From Siphonodentalium dalli (Eukaryota; Mollusca; Scaphopoda; Gadilida; Siphonodentaliidae): 64,000 bases of DNA. The notes beneath the pieces were generated by a model that searched no databases, had not been told where the DNA came from, and worked only from the letters and a program-made list of their open reading frames with translations. Both the position numbers and the translations under genes were made by a program. The stretch lies in contig CP136064.1 of assembly GCA_032622095.1 (NCBI GenBank), positions 278,033,614-278,097,613 of the forward strand, read 5' to 3'. Shown in pieces: positions 58,009-64,000 of the stretch (the stretch's first letter is position 1; each line of letters starts with the position of its first letter).

Positions 58009-58500
58009 GATTAACTGTCATGTGGACTGTTTTTATGGAGATGTAACCGCGAGGTGAGTGGTCATAACTTGTGTAAAACCCGAAGTACAAGTTATGACCA
58101 CTCACCTCGCGGTTACATCTCCATAAAAACAGTCCACATGACAGTTAATCCTTATATTTATATACATTTAGCGAAAAAGCCACGTTTGTAAATATATTTA
58201 AATTTAAAGTGTATTGTGACAAAACCAGCCCAAAATATCCCATAGCACCCTTGGCAAAAGTTAACAGGAATAGTTTTGAAACCCGATGATTTATTAAGTC
58301 AATCCTGCGCGAGTCCAAATGCGCCCAAAACATTACGCGTTCGTCTTTCCCAAACCTATGACGCGTCGATGTAATTATGAGGCTCTGCAGTTATGAGCCG
58401 TTGCGCGTTCACCGAGAAATAATTGCAACTAGCCACGTGGGCGCCGACCAATCAGAATGCTGGATTTAGTGATAATCACACTTAGTATGTAAATATATCT
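58009..58500. mobile_element. Hairpin element R5, copy 2
   Basis: Same head hairpin and body as 35204-35700, including gccacgtgggcgccgac and a gatttagtgataatcac end. Confidence 0.82.
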
Positions 58501-58938
58501 ATATGCAAGTTTATATCATTACGGTGACATTACGGTGACATTACCACATAATCTGCAGATAGATCATGTGACTTTAACTGGTGATAAATTACATGTACAT
58601 GTACGTCCACAATCAACCAGTTTGTGAAAAAATGACACATAAAACCATCCTGATAACAATTAAAAACCAGTTAGCAAATAATAAACTTCTGGGCTATTTT
58701 GGACAGTTCTCTTAAGTATGTGTGCTTTTTGATGCCTCTGATAATTCAGTATCGCGGATGAATCACTCCTATTTCATCAAAATTTGCAACAATTCGCAAC
58801 AGTGTCTCAATGGGACATTTTTAAATATTTGAATCAGATGTCCTATTCAGTGTTTTGAATCTGAATCCTACCAGCTATATCAACATCCAATCAAATCTTG
58901 GATATTTGCAGGGCCCTAGAGCTAGTGTTCTCAATTTA

Positions 58939-59244
58939 TTAACCCTTTCATGTTGGGAGTTGCGCTGGTGCAGCATTAAAGATTCTGTCCCAGTGCAATG
59001 CATGGCTTACAAGGTTACGGTCAATATTGTTAGGACAATATATTCTCTTATATATGGGAGGCTCCCTATTGGAGACTCTCCTATATCAGAGATTGCACTG
59101 GCTTACAAGGTCAAGGTAAATATATTTTGGCCAGTGTATTCTCTTATATATGTGAGGCTTCCTATGGCAGACTCATATATAAGAGAATGTATTGGCACAG
59201 GGTTTTCGCAAAATTTCAGGAAGCTCCAGTCATGGAATGGTTAA
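58939..59244. mobile_element. R1c MITE, full length, reverse
   Basis: TTAACCCTTTCATGTTGGGA ... CCAGTCATGGAATGGTTAA, with decayed hairpins. Confidence 0.85.
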
Positions 59245-59733
59245 AACTGATGTTTACTGTTTATACATGTATGTATATTTTATGAACTGTGAACATTTCT
59301 AAAATAATTTCTGTATATCACATTGCATATTAATATTTTATTGAATTAAATAAGCTTCCATCTGCTGGCGGATGGTATAAATAGATTTTATTTAACCAAT
59401 TCAACTATGTGCTCAAAAATCTGTTTTGTCTAGTCAAGTTTGTGAATACATGTCTATTTATCTCACTGTACATATGTATATTACACAGAGAAATGTATAA
59501 AACACTGTTACCATATAGTAAATTGTACAGACTTTTAACTTGAAATCTTGAATGCTATATTTAGAAATGTTTTTAGTTTCTTTATCTAGAGTTTAATTCA
59601 CAATCAGCAAAATTCATGAGTAAGCTCCGCCTTAAACTGAATGATTGACATCTATTTAAAGTGACTTGTTGTTATCTTAATTGATTTTTACGTTACTCTT
59701 ATAATCGGATAATAGAGAGTTTCGACTACCCTC

Positions 59734-60122
59734 TTAACCCTTTACCCAACAGAAGGGCCCTGTGCCAATGCATTCTCTTATATATGCGAGTCGACCATAG
59801 GTCGCCTCGCATATATAAGAGAATGCATTGGCTTAACACATTAAAAATTATAAAATTGTTAAAGAATGTAAGAAAAAATGGTAAAAAGTGTTAAAAAAAG
59901 ATTTTTTTAGGCCAATGCATTCTCTTATATATGCGAGGCGACCTATGGTCGACTCGCATATATAAGAGAATGCATTGGCACAGGGCATAACTGTAACTAT
60001 CACAATGTGGTCAAGGAGCCGGTTCCAATGATATCCATATTTGTATGGTTCTATTGAGACAGACCGAAGATATTTTAGGCTGTTGAAGCTTTATTTGGCC
60101 GGTTTGTTGGGTAAAGGGTTAA
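59734..60122. mobile_element. R1b MITE, full length
   Basis: TTAACCCTTTACCCAACAGA ... TTTGTTGGGTAAAGGGTTAA, two intact hairpins. Confidence 0.93.
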
Positions 60123-60664
60123 AAATATAACAGGTAGAACCAGGTAGAACATGAACTTTTAACTTAATTCTAATGTCTCGTATATGTCTCATATATCTGA
60201 TTTCTGTTTTAAGAAGTTCGCATCCTGACATCGGTGGTTACATAAACAATATACGGCGTTCTCGTGGACAAATATAATTCTTCAGACATACTGGAATAGA
60301 TGTGTCAGATGCCATTCATTGATACCACTCAGTGTTCTTCCTGATGTAATAATTTAATTACAAAGTGGGTTCTTCCATCAGGATGTTCAGATAATATCTT
60401 AAACAACGAGAACTTTAATATTAACCTAGCTTCGATACAAGTGAATGAATTCTAATCATGTAACTACCTATGCTAATGCTCCAACTAAATATGCATGCTG
60501 GAATAATTTCTATGAATGTGCACGTTTATTTGGGTGAATAGAGAGAGTATGACTCAATATAAATTTATTGAAGGGTTAACATGTTTTTGTCCTCAATTGC
60601 AGGCTGAATTCAAATAAGAATTTGTTGTAAATGATCAGATCAATAAATCGATGAATGTGACTGG

Positions 60665-61137
60665 TTAAAGGTACTCAATCCGATCAGAGGGCCCTATATT
60701 ACTATTCTTTGGCTTTGGAGGTAAAACATATTTGATTCGAGTCGAGGAACCCACCCATCAAAGCTCAGAGTGATTAGATATCGATTTTTGAAATCTAATA
60801 ATTTTCAGAGATGTAGCCCACAAGTTGGCAGAGCCACGTGATCAAAACAGACAAATTGCGGGTGTAAGATGGATAACTCTAAAATCAAGTGGTTATTATT
60901 GTTAATAGTAAGCACTTGATTTTAGAGTTATCCATCTTACACCCACAATTTGTCCGTTTTGAGCACGTGGTTCTGCTAACTTGTGGGCTACATCTCCGAA
61001 AATTAATATATTTCAAAAATCGATATCTAATCACTCTGAGCTTTGATGGGTGGTGGGTTCCTCGACTCGAATCAAATATTTTTTACCCCCAAAGAAATAG
61101 TAATATAGGACCCTCTGATCGGATTGAGTACCTTTAA
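60665..61137. mobile_element. R4 hairpin element
   Basis: TTAAAGGTACTCAATCCGAT ... ATCGGATTGAGTACCTTTAA; long arms meet near ataactctaaaatcaagtgg at about 60886. Confidence 0.9.
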
Positions 61138-61304
61138 AATTGTCGTTCGAGTGGGTATTTGAAACTCTCTAAGTAATTCTGTGTTCACTTGAAATCTTCT
61201 GTTCTCACTTGTGTATAGAGTGCAAATATTTATAAATAGGGTAACTAAAATGATTTTAAAGGGATGCAAGGCACTCACAGTGGGTAAGGTAAATGTGAAA
61301 TAAG

Positions 61305-61561
61305 CAAGCCTTGAAATAGGGTGTCTGTCATTTGCCTAATGAAGTTCCCAGAGGGTGAATTTAGTGATGCTACCCCGTATAGCGGGCTAGCATCACCAAA
61401 TTCACCCTCTGGGAACCTCATTCTGCTGAGGTGTAAGCAGAATGAGGTCCCCAGAGGGTGAATTTAGTGATGCTAGCCCACTATGTGTGATAGAAGAGTC
61501 ACTAAATTCACCCTCTGGGGACCTCATTCTGCAAATGACAGACACACTATTTCAAGGCTTG
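61305..61561. mobile_element. R2 element with two hairpin blocks
   Basis: CAAGCCTTGAAATAGGGTGT ... ACACTATTTCAAGGCTTG. Confidence 0.88.
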
Positions 61562-61636
61562 TTTATAAAAGTCTGTAAAACAACTATAATCAATAAGTTC
61601 ATGAAAAATAGATTGATTTTGTTCTTATTATCATTA

Positions 61637-62025
61637 TTAAAGGTACTCAATCCGATCAGACGCTCCTAAATTACTATTTCTTTGGCTTCGGCACTGGCTT
61701 CGGGGGTAAAAAATATTTGAATTGAGTCGAGGAACCCACCCATCAAAGCTCAGAGTGATTAAATATCGATGTTTGAAGTTTGCTATTTCTATTGTTTGTG
61801 GGCCAGAAGCACGAGGTCAAACGGACAGTCATGCAGATAAAGATGGATAACTCTAAAATCAAGTGGTTATTATTACCACTTGATTTTAGAGTTATCCATC
61901 TTTATCTGCAAGACCGTCACTCTGAGCTTTGATGGGTGGGTTACTCGACTAGAATCAAATATTTTTACCCCCGAAGCCAAAGAAATAGTAATTTAGGAGT
62001 GTCTGATCGAATTGAGTACCTTTAA
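61637..62025. mobile_element. R4 hairpin element
   Basis: TTAAAGGTACTCAATCCGAT ... GAATTGAGTACCTTTAA; the arms meet at gtggttattattaccactt, a tight loop. Confidence 0.9.
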
Positions 62026-62044
62026 TAACTCTCCATTTACGAGA

Positions 62045-62415
62045 TTTTGCATGTCAAAACCATTGTTATGAAAACATTACTGTTGTGGAATTACGGATAA
62101 AAGCCTAGTTAGTCCAATAAGATACAACAGTGTAAAAAAAGCTTGACTGTAAACATTGGAAAAGGTCAAAGCATTGAAAATATATTCTGAAATTCATAAT
62201 TAAACTATAAATATTTGAACTTACTTGTACTACACGATTAGCGATGTTTGTTGACAAATCACTGTAACAGTTTTGTTTACATAACAATGGTTTCAACACA
62301 TGAAATATTTATATTGGAGAACTAACACTGCTAAGTATAAGAAAACATTTATCTATTTCTCGGATTGTCTCCATGTTATTCTTGGTGATAATTTTACAGA
62401 CTTTTATAATTTGCG
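62045..62415. repeat. Dispersed repeat R8, copy 2
   Basis: Matches 25060-25390: tcaaaaccattgttatgaaa, cactgtaacagttttgttta, tttatctatttctcgga. Confidence 0.75.
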
Positions 62416-62454
62416 AGTGTCTTGGGTACCTTTTTAAGTATGTTGTTGCAGTGT

Positions 62455-62520
62455 GTAAGCTATATAAGTTATGTCTCATGTTTCCTAGCCATATAAGTTA
62501 TGTCTCATGTTTCCTTTTTA
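62455..62520. repeat. Short tandem duplication
   Basis: atataagttatgtctcatgt twice in a row. Confidence 0.85.
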
Positions 62521-64000
62521 TAATTGAGCGATGATTTGTTAGTCTTTTCAGTTTAGCTATGACCTTGGATAATTTTTTTATTTTTTTGCAATTTCGGTAA
62601 AAAAAATTATCGGCGGGTTTGTAAAGCAACTAATAAATAGCGGAATTTACAAAACGAGTCCAAAGGCTCGGTCCAGACCTAATTTACTGGATGAGTTTTG
62701 TAAACTCCACTATAGACTGGTGACGAGTTGAAGAATCTATTTATTACATGATCTAAAACATCGATAAAATATACTTAAATCAACAAATGGGACATGAAAC
62801 TAAAATCTGCTTTCATAAAGCATGCGATGACATTTCATGTAACTATGCATTGTTTGCCTGTGTAAAGAAATAGTCTTTGAAGCTTTTTCTCTGGAATTTT
62901 ATCTTGATTTTTTGCCGTAAAGAAATAGTCCCAGATAAATTTAAGCTCTTTGGTGTATTTAATGGCCTATATTTAATGACATATCTTTTCAAACTCTTTG
63001 TTTGTTGGAAAAATGTTGGAAGCCATTGTATTCTTAGACATAACGTACAGAATGTAAACAGGCGACAAACCGGAAGTCAAAGGTCACCAGGCACTATTTC
63101 CTGTTATGAATCGAACGTTTAATATTACAATTTATAGAATGGGTTTATTGAATGGAATAAGGGTAGGATCATGTAATATATTGGTTTTGCCTAAGATTTA
63201 GAAGGAAATTATTATTATTTCTAATTAGCTACTAACATAACATGATTCTGCTTCCATCAGGTATCTCAATTCATTTTTCTGTTGAAACTAGGTGTGACTG
63301 AGAAGTATTTGTGTAACACACAAGCCATATTCTAGGCTTCCATGATGTAATCTCTGCAATTTATAGGACAAGCTGGTCTATGATTTCTTCTGTGTGCTAC
63401 TCACTTCAAGTGGGTTGTTCTATGTGAGAACTCTGTTTTCAGTCAGTAATATCTACATAGTCTGACTCTGTGAGTGTTTAACTAAATGCTCTTTGTTGAT
63501 TGGTCAGCTGCCATTATGGTCATGCATTTCATATCCCAATAAAACACCATAACATGAACTGACGTGGGCTGTTTAGGTGCGCGGACGTAGACTAATCAAT
63601 TGATAATTCACAGGTAGAATATTGGGCTGACTTCAGTGCCGCATGGTATAATATCCACACTGCAGACAGATTTCAGAAGAAATATTCAGATTTTGGAGAA
63701 ATAAATAAGGAAAAAGCTATATAAATATAAGATATGAATGCAGTTTGAGTGTGTTTTATTGAGGTGTATGTCGATTTGACTGTCATATCACATTTAGTGT
63801 GACCGTCGATCACATTTAGTGTGCCCAGCGCTATATATGACCCTTCATTAAAAGACACTCAAACGACATTCATTTCTTAACTAAAACAACTGTAACAGGA
63901 TGCAAATGAGAAACTGTGTTTCAGCTGAATTTACGAATTAACTAATGTTTTTTTCTGGACAGGTTCCATTGTATGAAAGTCTGATTATATCGTTATCATC
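62521..64000. other. Downstream stretch, nothing recognised
   Basis: AT-rich sequence with no coding frame, repeat family or RNA gene that I can support. Confidence 0.4.

Overview
This is a eukaryotic, AT-rich, intron-rich window that looks like a marine invertebrate, most likely a lophotrochozoan such as a mollusc. That guess rests on the gene's divergence from vertebrates and on the kinds of repeats present. It is an inference. There is one 100-N scaffold gap near the left end.

The window holds one recognisable gene, on the + strand: a Rap1GAP-type GTPase-activating protein. I could place 21 coding exons from 12477 to the stop codon at 55899. Every junction has GT/AG ends and compatible phase, so the exons join into one open frame of 769 codons plus stop, with the true 5' end missing. 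In order, the fragment encodes a short Cys/His tail that may close a LIM zinc finger; two separate GoLoco (G-alpha-i/o binding) exons; a linker; the Rap1GAP dimerisation region; the RapGAP catalytic domain with its catalytic asparagine in HIGND; a Ser-rich tail; and a C-terminal coiled coil. The 3' UTR probably ends near the AATAAA signals at about 56.9 kb.

Layout: 1-12.4 kb is repeats (a 358-bp tandem array, the gap with duplicated flanks, palindromic MITEs, a minisatellite at 5.2-6.1 kb) with no recognised exon. From 12.4 to 55.9 kb is the gene, its introns full of mobile elements and minisatellites. From 56.9 to 64 kb is repeat-rich downstream sequence without a recognised gene.

Four non-autonomous element types dominate. 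R1: elements with TTAA-type target duplications and TTAACCCTTT termini, several subfamilies sharing one inner hairpin. R2: hairpin elements with CAAGCCT(T)G ends and 8-bp target duplications. R3: a near-perfect palindrome of about 215 bp flanked by TA, Tc1/mariner-like. R4: TTAAAGGTACTCAA-ended hairpin elements. They are nested in one another, and both R2 and R4 interrupt a tRNA-derived SINE at 51 kb.

The most unusual observation is that tandem duplications repeatedly span or abut exon edges of this one gene. Copies of exon ends with their splice sites occur at the exons ending 12570, 49305 and 52987 (donor side) and at those starting 37337 and 40925 (acceptor side). Minisatellites also abut the acceptors of exons 1 and 20 and the donor of exon 12. 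Exons are numbered 1-21 as seen here.
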